A DNA stretch of 64,000 bases from Romanomermis culicivorax (GCA_963922205.1 CAWUHX010000396.1:62001-126000), one strand, 5' to 3'. Shown: positions 45,501-57,800, counted from the first letter of the stretch. The notes: a model not told the origin generated them from the letters alone. A program made the numbers and translations.

Positions 45501-48500
45501 CATTTAAGAAGTAAAAATCTCACTTTTTCCAACTTTTTGGTAACTATAATTTTAAACATGGAACCGAGATTTAATTCATACCCGTTATAGAGGAGGTTTA
45601 CTGAAATTTCAAGTTTAACTTGAAGTTTTCCAAACTTCTGGAAGTATGAGTTTTTTAAAATTGTATACTGAAAGTCTTTCTTAATTGTATAGACATATTT
45701 TTGAACAGAAAATTTGAGTCTTATGCTTACTGGATAAGTTATCCTGAAAGTGGCAAGGACGTGAAAATTTTGAACAATATTAAAACTTTTGAACGAAAAT
45801 TGAGAGCTGCTGAATCTGATAAACTTGCAAATCTACTGGGTGTCAGTGATTAGTCTACACGGAGTGCAGACCTCCAAAGCCTATGGTTAGAAAAGAAAAA
45901 TAAAAACGTTGCTTCAACTTCTTATTGGGCAGAGTAGCATGCCTAGGAGCAAATCCGCAAAAGCCAAAAATTAATTTTTGAGGCACCGCGGTCAGGTCCT
46001 GCATATTTTCTCAAAGATTAACGCTTAAAGCATGTACACTGTGTTGAAAATTAAAATTAATGAAGGGAGATAAGATAGGAAAGAACAAACCTGGTGAAGG
46101 CAAATAAACTTACTTTATTTCTCAATTCTTCTGGCTCTAAGTTCGGATCAAATTTGATCGGTTTGCCGACATATGTGCGCATTTTAACAGGGAAACCGCC
46201 GTAAATTGGCACCAATGGAATTCGAGTTCTTTCGTAAAAATCGCGTAAAAGCCACCTAGCCCAGTAAGGTGTTCGGAAAACTTCGCGACAATTTTCGGTA
46301 AACATTGGAATGACGCACTACAAAACGGATTACCTATTGTTTTATGATATATATTCCAGAGCTAAGCATAGATGCTTTCATGTTTGAGTGAAATTTTCTT
46401 CCGGAGAAATAAATTAGAAGGTTTCCACTATCTAATTTTGACTTTTCTATTACATACCGTTTCAGCATTCACGGCAACTTTGGCGAAACCGACTCTATTA
46501 CTCCACAACAATTTGTAAGTGTCACTATCGGAAAATAAAGCTTCCCGAACGCCACCGGGCGCGACGCATAACAAATTTCCTTCCTTGAGGCGTTCGGTGC
46601 AAGATTCTACAGTACCGGATGTTATACAAAAAACTTCCATCAAAGTTTTCCAACCTAGAATAAAAATAGATCATGAAACGAAATTGTCATTTCAGAAAAT
46701 ATTACGAATATTTAACAACTGGACAAATTCATACTCGTATGTGACGACTAAAAAAAACTGATTTGAATGAATAACATCGGGTATGCAATCCTGTTTAGTT
46801 TCCATATCGTTTTGTTTTTTTCTGAATTTTATAAATTTTCTTCAATTCCATAGCTTTCTTTTTCAATAATTCAGCGTCTATACAATTTTCACTTCCATCT
46901 CATAAGTTACTTTCATTTTTTAAAAGTATTTCTCGAAGTCATAGTCTGTTCTATAAAACATGCATGTAAATTAAAAATTGATAAAAATAAGTGCTGTTTT
47001 CGAGATCGTTCAAACAAAGCTCTTATTATAGAACTCGAAAATTTTCAATGACTTAGTACAGCGATCTGACAAAATTTCATTTCCATATTACGTGTGGCTG
47101 GGCGAAAAATCACAAAGAATATGAAATGGCACTTGCTTTCCAATTTCATTTCAGACGATAAACATAGACTACAACATAAATCATTACAAAAGTAAAACTT
47201 CAAAGTGAAGTGTAATCAGCTGCGTTTGAACCATAAAGCTTCGAATTTATAGATTCCATAACTACTAACCTGGTATATAGGTGAGAAATCGATCGCCGAC
47301 GCAATGTATCAGTCGTCTTTTGTATATCAATACTTTAGCTATCAAATAATATACGTCTAAAGGTAAAGTACCGTGATAATATACAATTAACGCTGGCCCT
47401 TGATCAGGAATATTTTCTAGCCCGATCACTTCGTGCCCTAAATTGATTACAAATCTATTGAATCAAGAATGTTTAAAAAAGCAAGACGTGAAATGCAACC
47501 GAAATTTTGGACCATACATGTAGCGGTGCTCCGAAATCTTAGGGGCAGGTGACTTTTTATGGGAAAAGCCATCGACTGCCCAAAACCTTAGGGGATATTT
47601 AATCTAAAAATTAGATTATTTTACCTAACGGTTTAAAAAATTGTAATTTTTGTCTAATAATTCATAAAAATGTGTATTTATGGCGCAAAGCGCGAAAAAT
47701 TTATATTTTTCACCATTTTTTGCTCAAAAATGACCATTTTCTATAAAAAATTAACATTTTTCAGTTTTGTTCGAGCAGAAGGATTAGATTCTTACGGCTA
47801 GCCCACTTCAGCCAGCCATATGGATGATTTCTGGGGGAGGGTTCGCATAGCACTCACCCATTTACATGTATGTTCTGGATTATAGTACTAACTATTTTTT
47901 GCAATATTGAGGATACAACTGCAAAATTAAACTTCACGACAATGAACGTCCTGAGTAAACTTACAAACTTCGGTCTCATTTTTCATGGAAGATACATGCT
48001 TTCAAGGAGTCCAATTAAATTTATTGATGACGAGAATCACACGATTTTCAGCAAGTTATACAAAATGCATGCATGTGAGTGGCCTATCAAAACGACACAC
48101 TTGAATTAAAAGTAATCATCAGCAAATGCCAGGTTCCACGTTTTTTATCATCTGTGTTGAAATTATTTTTTTCGTACGCCAACATCGTTAAGAATAAAAA
48201 TTCTTACACAGGCAAATCCGCAATCAGATTTCATGAATGCCGAGAAGTTAAAATTCTACTAACCAAGACAGGATTTGCATCGTTGTATAAGCGTTTCTAA
48301 AATAATAGAACTTACAACCCGACTTATGACTCAAAAATTAATTGTCGAAAGCAGTCTTTTACTCAGTCAGAAGGAGAATAGAACTCTTGCTTTAAGAATG
48401 AAATTTTTGACACAACAATAGCATGGTGTCAACAAGATTGACTGCGAGACATAAGAGAACCGAACTTTATAGGTAATCAACATGTAAAATAAAAATTCTC

Positions 48501-48797
48501 ACCATGCCAAATCCACCCTTGAGCGTCCCAAAACGCCGCTATGGTCATCCGGGCGCCGTGCCAAACATCAACCGAATAGGCTTCCCTTAAGTAGTTGCGT
48601 TGTTTGTAAACGTGCAGGAAGAAAGCGCACCCGTAAACGAAAACGGCCAGTATCAACGGTATGATGAAAACAATCAATATCGGGGCGAACAGCCAAAAAA
48701 GCCATAGAAAATAATCGACGTCTAAATTTTGGCGTAGGACCTCGATAAACGGTTCGATCAAGTCGAAAAAACGGCAAGACGGATAACCGTTAGGCAT
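42529..48797 (-). CDS. TMEM68: TMEM68, ER acyltransferase, 5 exons
   Basis: Glycerolipid acyltransferase-family membrane protein. Human TMEM68 (DIESL) is reported to make triacylglycerol independently of DGAT1/2. Exons in coding order: 48503-48797, 47270-47437, 46458-46654, 46114-46317, 42529-42630. Phases agree, giving 321 residues against 324 in human. Exon 1 has a hydrophobic double span at about 30-62, then the conserved LREAYSVDVWHGAR block. Exon 2 has the catalytic YYHGTLPLD (His120, Asp126). Exon 3 has VAPGGVREALFSD, the acceptor-binding equivalent of the FPEGTR box. Exon 4 has IPMFTEN and PIYGGFPVKMRTYVG. Exon 5 has LISTHQKLPGSI and the stop. The last intron is 3.5 kb and holds a large fold-back repeat. 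Confidence 0.93.
42820..42905 (+). repeat. Possible tRNA-derived SINE fragment
   Basis: Has a box-A-like TGGCCAGCAGA (about 42,828) and a good box B, GGTTCAAACCC (about 42,859), some 30 bp apart, followed by an unrelated tail. The spacing is in the range of tRNA-derived SINEs, but no cloverleaf is evident and no second copy was found. It lies inside the last TMEM68 intron. Confidence 0.25.
43230..43430 (+). repeat. Family-B repeat copy 2 with long G/C palindrome
   Basis: Contains the core AAAGATGCGTTTTGG, AGGTCAAAATCTCAAAATTTTC, hairpin GGCGCTTCGCGCCGG (43,340-43,354) and a CAGGCGCGGCCGTTAGCAT tail like 62,985-63,000. Upstream is a run of G7C repeats meeting C13, making a perfect 20 bp palindrome about 73 bp from the hairpin. 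Only about 200 bp of the element is present. Confidence 0.55.
43640..43850 (+). repeat. Two short copies of the core-plus-hairpin motif
   Basis: Two direct copies about 120 bp apart of TTTTCCKGCGTTTTARAA followed by an A-rich stretch, ATTTTTCC and a hairpin. The hairpins are AGCGCTACGCGCCGG (43,707-43,721) and CCGGCGCTCCGCGCCGG (43,826-43,842). The loop differs (TAC, TCC) while the stem is kept. Confidence 0.55.
44628..45735. repeat. Large fold-back (inverted) repeat
   Basis: Left arm about 44,628-45,065 and right arm about 45,290-45,735 are inverted copies of each other, with a roughly 220 bp spacer. Both arms contain, in mirrored order, AAATTTTCTGTTCAAAAATATGTC, TGTTTAAAATTATAGTTAC, the CTTCTTAAATGCAC block and TTTTCCATGTTTTCTGATT-like sequence. 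If transcribed as part of TMEM68 pre-mRNA it would form a long imperfect hairpin. A further single arm lies at 41,365-41,840. Open frames in the arms are parallel between copies but lack protein motifs. Confidence 0.75.
47511..47873 (-). repeat. TACATGTA-type MITE copy 4
   Basis: Starts CCATACATGTA and ends TTTACATGTATG, a clean inverted terminus. It holds the reversed hairpin GGCGCAAAGCGCG (47,682-47,694) and the AATGACCATTTT and TTTTTGCTCAAAAATG blocks. It lies in TMEM68 intron 1. Confidence 0.7.
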
Positions 48798-50274
48798 GGA
48801 GAGGCGGGCGAAAAATTGGCGGGTGTTCTATTTCAAATAGATTTCTAAAAAATCAGTGTAGAATCAGTAATTATTTCAATCTTCATAATAGATAGTGATA
48901 AAAGCAAACTATAGCTAAAAATTAGATAACATCAGAAACGAATAAAATTTATTACATAAAAATACTCGTGAACAGACACAAAAACTAAAACATGATGAAA
49001 AATCTTGCACTAATTTTTCGCTAATTAAATTTACATGAAAAATTTTCAAATTTCACAACCAAACTATGAATGAATTGAAATTATTTTGAATTATATTCGG
49101 CCTAAATCCTCCAGAATATTGTTTTTGAAAATCTATGGAAAGATAGATTCAAACTCTTACCTGAGCAAATGATTTCTTCATTCATATCAATATCCATTAT
49201 TTTCTCGTCAGTTAGTGGGTGATTCCATGCTGATTTGTTTGGTTGATTTCCTGATTAGTTGCTTACTTCCAATTAGTTAATCAGTTCTCTAGTTAATTGA
49301 CCGATAGTCTCGATTGATCGGTTGTATTAACCTTAGTTTATGCTCGCAAGTGTTTAAATTTTTTATCCATGGAGTCCATAAGAAGTTAATTTTTATCACT
49401 ACCAACCAACCCGAGTTCATCTCATCTCAGCAGTCTAATCCATTCATTGCATGCTGGTACTGGTAGGCAATCCATTGCTCAGGTATATTGGAAGCTAAAG
49501 ATTATATTTTCTCAATGTTTACTGTATCCGATAATCTCAACTCACGAAATTCAGGGCAGAAAAATGCCTAAAGATTTTGATGCATTTAAGAGTTTTTGTT
49601 GACAAAATTTCGATTTCAGTCAGAATACAAAAATATGGAGGCATATAAATGATGCGGAAAGTAAAATACAAAAAATTGACCTTGGCTAATAAAAACAAAT
49701 GCTCATCGGAAACGGAATCGCTGAAAAGTGCTTGTTTGGGACAAAGTTGTTTATGAAAAATGAATTTAGTTTTGTTTTGAAACGGCTTCACCTACCTGAA
49801 AACGAAAGAAAATAAGAAATCGAAAAATGTAATGGAATTGAAAATATTAGGCGTAACAATAACTAAAACGAGGTCACATTTCAGAATTTCGCATTAAATT
49901 CGAAATTTCGGTACGTTCCTATAATCTTTCAGGATTAATTGAGATTTTTCGAAGATTGAATAAGGCCGGTGTCCCACATAAAATAAATAGATTTTTGGAA
50001 GTTATAACAATCGAAACTGTCAGTGTACTAAGAACGAAAATGATTTTGGGAGGCATGGATCCGATTGTCACATAGGGGTATGAAGAGGGTTCATTACCCA
50101 TATCTAAATTCGTAAAAATTGTTTACTGAATGCTCGATTTCGGAAAAAATTCGTATTTTAGGATATTTAGGTACGAAAGTTTTCAGCTTTATCCCTACTT
50201 GAAAATCATATCTTAAGACCTCTAGTCTTCACATAGAATCGTAACTGAAAAATTTTCTACAAAATATGTTGATG

Positions 50275-50697
50275 GCATACATGTAATTGGGGGGGAAGTG
50301 CTATGGGAACCCCCCCCCCCGAAATCGTTGACCATATGGCTAGCCATTGGGCGACCGCCCCCCAGGATTTTCCAATCCTATGGCTAGCCATATGGTAGCC
50401 CTAGGGACCCCCATACTTTTGGTCGGAAAAATACTGAAAAATGTGAATTTTTTGATGTAAAATGTCAATTTTTGAACAAAAAATGGTCAAAAACGTCAAT
50501 TTTTCGGTGCTTCGCGCCATAAATACATTTTTTATCATTTTTTAGACAAAAATTACTATTTTTTGAACCGTTTTTTAGACTTCTTTCGTGAAAAAATCAC
50601 ATTTTTTTCCTTCAGAGACCCCTCCCCCCAAAATTTTGGGAATTACTGACCCCCGGCCCAAAAAAAGTGGCCCTCGGGGCTCCTTTACATGTATGGT
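50275..50697 (+). repeat. TACATGTA-type MITE copy 5, best preserved
   Basis: Starts CATACATGTAATTGGGGG and ends CTTTACATGTATGG. Blocks in order: GGCCATATGGCTAGCCAT-type palindromic pair, CCCCATACTTTTGGTCGG, AATACTGAAAAATG, repeated TCAATTTTTGAACAAAAAA, hairpin CGGTGCTTCGCGCC (50,505-50,518), TTTTAGACAAAAATTAC and CCCCCAAAATTTTGGG. It serves well as the family reference. Confidence 0.75.
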
Positions 50698-50964
50698 TGA
50701 TGGATGATGAAAAGCACGGGAAACAGACGATCAATAATAAAATTTGCATGAGAAAGATGATGGCTGATTACTAAAGAAACTAACTAATGAAGGAAGATCA
50801 CTTTTCCAATTCACGAAGACTATATATATGCGAGAACACCTTTCTAATTCAAAGTTCAGAAAAGTGTACTTTTCAGCCAATCTGTTAAAGTTACCGGAAT
50901 TTCAAACAGTTAACACATCAGATTTTGACTGATAACACTGAACGCCACAGAGTATACTTTGATG

Positions 50965-51150
50965 CAGACGGTCCCATAGGGTGAGGTATAAGGATATGAG
51001 GGTGGTATTACCCTTACATGAAGTCTTAAAAATGGATCACTAGCTGCTTATTTTTTGGGATAAAATGGCATGTTTTAGACATTTAGCTGCACTACTCCCA
51101 CAAATTTTCAACTTTACCCCTACGTGAAAATCTGACCTTGGGGATCTCTG
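50965..51150. mobile_element. Small hAT-like MITE, intact with duplication
   Basis: Inverted ends CAGACGGTCCCA and TGGGGATCTCTG. Flanks CTTTGATG (50,957-50,964) and CTTTGGTG (51,151-51,158) agree at 7 of 8 positions. The interior matches the element at 5,772-5,928 (GGTATTACCCYTAC, TTTACCCCTACSTGAAAA, GACCTTGGGG). Confidence 0.7.
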
Positions 51151-51442
51151 CTTTGGTGGTTCAAACAAAGTTTGTCAAAAAATATTACGCAATAGCGAAC
51201 CTAATATTAGCATGAATAAGCAACATTTTTTCAATATACACAGTATACGTTTCAATTTAGCAAAAGACGAGATTCCGATTCCGATCTCAAATATTAATCC
51301 TGCATAAAATAAATATGCGTCATAAAAATCTGAGCAAACGGACATTGACTGAAATAATTATTGACTAAAATTTGGAGAAGCTCGAAGGTTATCTGAACCA
51401 TTTTTATAGAAGCTTCCGATTGCTTGATCATGGCGTTTTGTG

Positions 51443-51712
51443 TTACCCTGCTTCATTCAACGGTTTGTACAAAGTCCATGTACAAGTTTGGCCGATACCA
51501 GCCGAAGCGACTACCTTGTAACCTAAATGTTCTAATTTGTCCAGAACGACGCGAGGCGGGTCGGCTGTGTTGTATTCGGCGAAGTTGTTGCCTAAATGCT
51601 GTACTAAATCGGCGCCCAAATAGGCCATAACTTCGGGATTGCAAAAACTATCGCCGACGATCGTAGGTCCGCATTCGAGCCTTATTTGGGTGCTAATCAA
51701 AATGTAGGGCAT
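51443..51712 (-). CDS. GCHFR: GTP cyclohydrolase I feedback regulatory protein (GFRP)
   Basis: Single-exon frame of 89 residues (human 84). GFRP is a small pentameric protein that binds GTP cyclohydrolase I and mediates inhibition by tetrahydrobiopterin and activation by phenylalanine, so it sets the supply of the cofactor for aromatic amino-acid hydroxylases and nitric oxide synthase. Near-identical blocks are MPYILISTQIR at the start, GPTIVGD, LGNNFAEY, DPPRVVLDKLEHLGYKV and GIGQTCTWTLYK. The start is fixed by the universal MPY N-terminus. It lies 176 bp downstream of the NAF1 stop on the same strand. A long pyrimidine tract and AG sit 6 nt before the ATG. Confidence 0.95.
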   Translation of the reverse strand: MPYILISTQIRLECGPTIVGDSFCNPEVMAYLGADLVQHLGNNFAEYNTADPPRVVLDKLEHLGYKVVASAGIGQTCTWTLYKPLNEAG

Positions 51713-51742
51713 TTCTCGCTAAAAAAAGAGATAGAGAGTGAT
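51713..51742 (-). promoter_or_regulatory. Strong 3' splice acceptor directly before the GCHFR start
   Basis: On the minus strand the sequence runs cactctctatctctttttttag and then CGAGAA before the ATG. It is the best pyrimidine tract plus AG in this part of the window and leaves a 6 nt leader. It marks either a spliced-leader addition site or the end of a 5'UTR intron. There is little room for an independent promoter and cis exon within the 176 bp after NAF1. Confidence 0.6.
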
Positions 51743-51888
51743 TTTTTCAAAAATGAAGCAAGGAAAAATAAAATAAAAAAAGAAAGATCCGGGTAAAAAA
51801 ACAAAAATAAGTCCTCAAGATAAATTTTATGTTCAAATTGCGTCATACGGTTACAATACATATCTGATTTCGTCTGCAGACAAAACAA

Positions 51889-54800
51889 TTACGGAGGGCG
51901 ATTATTGTTGTAAAATGGCGGAGGGTAGGGCGGACACCCGGGAAATTGTTGACTCATGGGGAAAGGCGAATACTGGGGCATTGCGTTTCCAACGTTGCAA
52001 CCGAATTCTTGTTGTTGAAATTGTGGCTGAATGAATAATAATGATTGGCATGCTCAACAAATATCAAAAAATATTTAAATTGTTGAATTCTGAGTTTCAT
52101 AGTTTATGTTATCAGCTATATTGATATAAAAGGAGAAGAAGGGCATGAGTTATGATTTAGTTTATCCAGCGCATTAATTTTTCGACGAATTTATGAAAAC
52201 ACAACAGCAGCAGAAAAATCTGGTGTAGGTCAACCAAATTTTAACCGATTTTTTACTAGATCTATCGATTGAGCCGAACTTGCTTTGCAACAAAAAATTG
52301 TTAACTGTCAGATTTTTTCTTTTCATTTCATAACAGTATTCAGGATATGGGGTAACGACATGTTCGGTATACAGATAAGTTTTCTTTTTATTGTATGTCA
52401 ATTTAATCTACTTTGTTTCGCATGTCAATTTTGTGAATGCAGAAACATTTGTCAGCCAAAAAATTCTTCATTAATTTATTGCACACGAGAAAGGTAGTTC
52501 AATAACAAGAGATCAATCTCTTCGTGATATTCAAATTCATCACTTTACGATAATAGAGCGTAACTTAAAAAGTTATTATCATCAGAAAACGTGTCTTGTT
52601 TACTTGTGAAAACACATAAGATTAGGGAATCTCCGAGCGAAAAATTACTAATATTGAAATTTGAGTATTAGACAATATATTGTAAAATTAAAAGATTATC
52701 AAGTTTTAAAAGTTCCCAAATTACCCGATAAACAAAATTCAAAATTTCCGAAAATTCAATGATCCTTACGATTGAAAGATTAAAAATTATTGAATTCCAG
52801 TTATGTTCAATGTTGGCAGAAAAAAAACTGAAGAAAAAAGACAGAAGATTTGGAATAAGAAAATGTCTAAAATGGTTCATGGTGGAAAAAAAGCGTTTTA
52901 TACCTGAGGCATCCTAAAAACTCCTTCGCTCATCCACATCCAATTGTGAACGTTAGATACGTTTGTATAGCCACTGTAACTATTGCAATTTTGGTCGGCT
53001 GTGGCACTATTAGGAAAACGTTGCGTATTTGACGACGATGGCGACTGATGTTGTTGACTGGAAGATGGCGGCCAGGCCCGAACTTGCATAATATGGTGGT
53101 TGTTGTTATTACTCTGTGGTCGAACGCCGCGACCGCCGCGTTGCCTTTTGCCCCTGCCGCGACCTCTTCCTTGGGTATGTTGGGCGCAAGAGGAATCACC
53201 ATCTACACTGCTCACGTCGTCGGTATCAATAATCATGACCTTAAACACAGACTAGACAAGTATATTTTTACATAGCTGGAGTGCCATAATGTAAATAATT
53301 ACTGAAAATGACGACAAGTGGGAATATAGGTAGAATATGAACTTATTGACTGAAGATCAAAAAATCACTCATTCAGCTTTTGATATCTTTACTTTATTTC
53401 CATTACCGTGGGTTCTTTCAGTCTTAATTTACATGCTTTCCTTGAAAAAGTTATGTATTTCCTGTTTTCCTATGCTATTTGTTTTACTTTTCGTTTGATT
53501 TGCTTCTTATTATCAATTTTTTGTCCTATTTGGCATAGCTGGTTTGCTCTCTCCTTTATTCAAATTTCTTTGAGCTGGGAGTGAGATCGAGCACATTTTT
53601 TCAGGAATAAACTATAAAAAAGGAATAACTTAAGTATGTATACTTGATTAAAAAACATTGATTCTACTTTACTCAAACTACAGATTTCTCCTGATTATAA
53701 AATTGTGCATTGAAAATTAAGTTTTTACTACGTCTTATCCGACTGCTTTCAAATATATCTGTCAGGGATTGCATCGAAGTTTTCATTATGACAGTTTTAT
53801 GTAGAGCTGCACGGGTTGAACATAGAAATTGCATTTCTTGCGATATTTCTCACAGTTACATAGAAATCTTCTTCTGAATGGTGTTACTTAAAGTTCGCAC
53901 CACAATGCTAAAGTATATACGCTATCATACTCAATCGGTACCTTATTGGTGTCAAAATATTAGCGTTGTCGTTTTAATTATTATGCGTACTTACATCATC
54001 GTTCTCAGAATGGGTTGCGACAGAACTTGTGCGACTGTTTTTCATTTGTTGTCTTCTCTGAGCTTTAAAACGTCGTTCTTGCTCATCGTCGCTGAAATCT
54101 AGCGCTTCAGCTGGAGGCTCGTTGTTATCCTTAAATCATCATAGAATATAACAGATAAATAAAAACAAGTTCGGATACCCGTCCGTGCACCACAATCTAC
54201 CGCGACGCCAGTTCACGTCGAGTTCTTATGTAACAGAACATGAAGCAATGTTGGCAAAGTATTCACCCCCGGCACTTCTTGAACAGGGATCGGGTAACCC
54301 GGTCGTTCTCTTATATTACCCCAACTTTCGGTCTTGAAAACACTTCACCAGGGATCCGATGATTGGAGCAAAATCAACCGTTCTGTAACTATTTGGGGCA
54401 AATTTGGGCATCAATTAGATCAAATCGAGGCATATTTGATTGCAAAAGAAAATACCTACTCATTAACCTTTATTTATAAGGTTGCAAGAAAAATATCAAT
54501 TTAGAGCTAAAAATAGACGACCAAAATTAAAAAATGTTATCAACCAAGAAGTTGGATCTCTAAATCAGCAGGAACACCTTCCATTTTCCAGCACTAAATT
54601 ACCACTTACCAACCAACTGGCATCTGATCCTTTCATTTGTTGGAGTTGCTCGGCAAAAATTCCGTGTGTGTATTCAGGAATCTGTGGAGCGAAAAAAATC
54701 GGTGTCGAAATTTCAGCGCAAGCGATCTTAATGTCTTCTTCGTTGTTGAATCGCACAGAATAATAAGGCCGAATAACGGGCCCAAAAATTTCGAACACCT

Positions 54801-57800
54801 GAAATAGATATTCACACTTCAGGAGGGAGCTGGCCAAGTGTTGATTCTTTCATGCGGAGAAGAAATAATCAATTTTAGGAGACCAAGAGAGAAAAAGTTA
54901 AATTCATACCAAATACGAGGTTGCGATCGTCGGAAAGTTTAATTTTTAAATACAACGACCAAAAAAGAAATTGAACTCACAATTAGAATGACTTTAGTAT
55001 CCATGATACATCATATTAAACTGAAGATATAATCTCACTTTCCCGAACGAATTTCTATCTTCTGTAAACAATAACGTGTCTTGATCTAAAGCGGGAGTAT
55101 TCTTTTCCGACATAATCACGACTGAAATGAACGATTAAAAATACGCATCCTTTCAAGAATTATAAAGTTGCATACCTAAAGTATCGACAATTGAAGTTAT
55201 AACGCCAAGTTTAATCAATGAAATGTGGGACGGTAAAGAAATATGTAAATCTTCGAGGTTTGGTAAATCCTGAAAGAAATATCAGCCTTTATTGAAATTT
55301 AAACGTATAGAATTACAAAGCAGGAAAAAATTGGCATCAATTCAATGAAGGTTCGTGCATAAATGAATCGTAACCTGCTGAATTAGAAACTTGATATCGC
55401 ACAAGATGTTAACGTTGCTGTCTAAAATCTTACGCATGTTGTAAGAAAAATTTTCGCTGGTTTATTTTGGCACATTAACATTATTGATAACTCGACAAAC
55501 AAAGAGAATATGACGAATAACTTTCTTGATTCCATATTAAAGATATATTGTGTATATCATGTTCTCAAAAATACAATATACATCATACCTGCAACTGGTG
55601 GAAATGTCAGAGGATACCTTATCAGAAATCATCGGCCATATGGCCAGCAGTATGGTGATTCCACAATATTGGCCAATCAAATACCATGTGGGCTAACCAT
55701 AGAAGCCTCATCCTCAGGGACGGAAAAAGGTGAAAAATGTCAATTTTTTGGTAGAAAACGGTCATTTTTCAACTAAAACTGATCAAAAACAATTTTTTGG
55801 GCGTCGCGTCATAAATACATACTTTTATATTTTTTAGACAACAATTACTATTTTTTGAACCATTTTTTGAACTTCTGAATCGCAAAATCGAACATTTTTC
55901 TTCCAAACCGTTTGAAATCTTGGACAATCGATGACTCGATCCATAGAAACGTCGCGTCCCAGACGTTGGAGCTCCGTTACATGTACAACTCAAATATTCT
56001 CATTCTCAAACACTTGCTAAAGAAAACCGTCAAAAAAAATACTTCTTTAAAATTTTTTTTACAAATAAACAAAGCGGCAGATTTTAACTAGAACTGTCCC
56101 GAGATTCGACATTTTACCAACATAAGTTACAATTGGTATCATACCATACATGTAATTGGGGGAAGTGATATAGAACCCCACCTAGAAATCGTTGGCCTTA
56201 TAGCTGGCCATTGAGTGACTCCTCTCCCAAGATTTTCCAATCCTATGACTAGCCACATGGTAAACATAGGGACACCCGTCACCCATACCCGTATCCGGGA
56301 TTTTCAAAAAAGGGGGGGAATTTTCCAAATTTTTTTAGAATTTACTGAATAAAGAGAAAATCAAATTCATTTAAAGATGAATTATTTTCAGTTAGTTTAT
56401 GTGTGCTTTGGTTAGTGTCTAAATTCTATGTTTGACGAAAAGTATGTAAATATAATGATTTAATGTTGGAATTGTGATGTTGAATACAATTATATTGCTG
56501 AAAATATTTTTCTAAAAAAATTTTAGGGGGGAATTCCCCCCTTCTCCCCTCTAAATACGGGCCTGCCGTCACCCACACTTTTGGTCGGAAAAATACTGAA
56601 AATGACAAGTTTTGAACAAAAAATGGTCAAAAAAGTCAATTTTCTCGGCGCTTCGCGCCATAAAAACATTTTTTACAGTTTCCAGACAAAAATTACTATT
56701 TTTTGAACCGTTTTTCAAACTTTTTTGGTGAAAAAATTATTCTCTCAGAGACCCCCTAAAATTTTGGGTAAACAGTAACCCCCGCCTCCAAAAAGTCGCC
56801 TGAACCCCCCTAGACCTCTAGGCCCATGTATGTATCATTCATTGAAAAAATTTGAAGATGTTATATTCCCTCTCCATTATACGTCAGCTACGATTTACTC
56901 TGCAGTGATTAATCAAAAGAGTCTGAGCATTTTACAAATCCTGAGATCCCGACCATGATAATGAGATGAGCCCAAAATTCCTACGACCAGGGTAACCACT
57001 AGTTAGACGAAATAAAATTCCTGGTGTTTTCAAACAGTCAAAAGCATGATTTGCATATTTTACTCAAAAATAGTCTAAAAAACTTTATTTTGTCGGTTTA
57101 CAGTATACTACTATTGTTTTTTAGTTGAGATTCGCAAGGAATTTTTTTGCCATTTGGCGGAAAAAGTCGAAATTTTTTGAACAGTTTTTTTCATTACACC
57201 CTCGTCTGCAACATGCGGAAATCACTTGAAATTTTTTTGGAACGGGAAATTTTTTTTTGTTTCAAGTTAAAGATACGTAAGAAATGCGTAAAATGAGCGG
57301 AAATCATAGATTCCCAAGAAAATCTTCAATCTGTTCTTCCAACTCGGTGAAATTATTTATAATTATTGAGTAAAAAGTAATTGCTGCTAACATTTCTGTG
57401 ATAAAAGCTGAAGCTTCAAAAATTTAAATTGACGCTTTTCTGGATTTTTTTCTGACCTATATATACTCTGAATCTGAAACCAGACTAAAAATGACAATTA
57501 TGGTATAATTATTAATTTGACGCAAAGAGCCAGAGAATGTACATTTTTATCCACTAAATCAGTAGAAACGCCCAAAACTTTAGCAAGTTCTCGGCCAAAA
57601 ATTTTTGTTCTGTGCAAAAATTTATCCATAATTTTTCTGCACGACCAAAAACAATGCACTGTCTCAAGATGAAGGCTTTACATTTTCAGTATAGAATGTA
57701 TTGATCACTTCCAAATAGAAGAGTTCGTCTTGGCAAAATTAGGAAAACTTTCTGCTAAAGGAAAAAAGAAGTGAAAAATTATTAAGTGCATTTGATTTAC

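Larger units (their letters stand above)
48798..51442. other. Intergenic between TMEM68 and GCHFR, MITE-rich
   Basis: No gene recognised. Holds one well-preserved TACATGTA MITE (50,275-50,697), one small hAT-like MITE (50,965-51,150) and a degraded relative of the latter at about 50,060-50,225 (CACATAGGGGTATGAAG ... TTAAGACCTCTAG). The rest is AT-rich DNA. The TMEM68 promoter should lie just above 48,797. Confidence 0.5.

Noticed and set aside
45266-45559. 97-codon minus-strand frame, and its counterpart at 44,884-45,081
   Set aside because: Both are translations of the two arms of an inverted repeat. They resemble each other because the DNA does, and have no protein family.
46057-46113. Extension of TMEM68 exon 4 to a stop at 46,057
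   Set aside because: A donor at 46,113 precedes it, and the true conserved C-terminus (LISTHQKLPGSI) is found 3.5 kb away at 42,529-42,630 in the right phase.
52930-53275. Frames on both strands overlapping 52,904-53,239
   Set aside because: Shadows of NAF1 exon 7, whose Gly/Arg-rich and Gln/Ser-rich frame fits the NAF1 C-terminal region and joins in phase.
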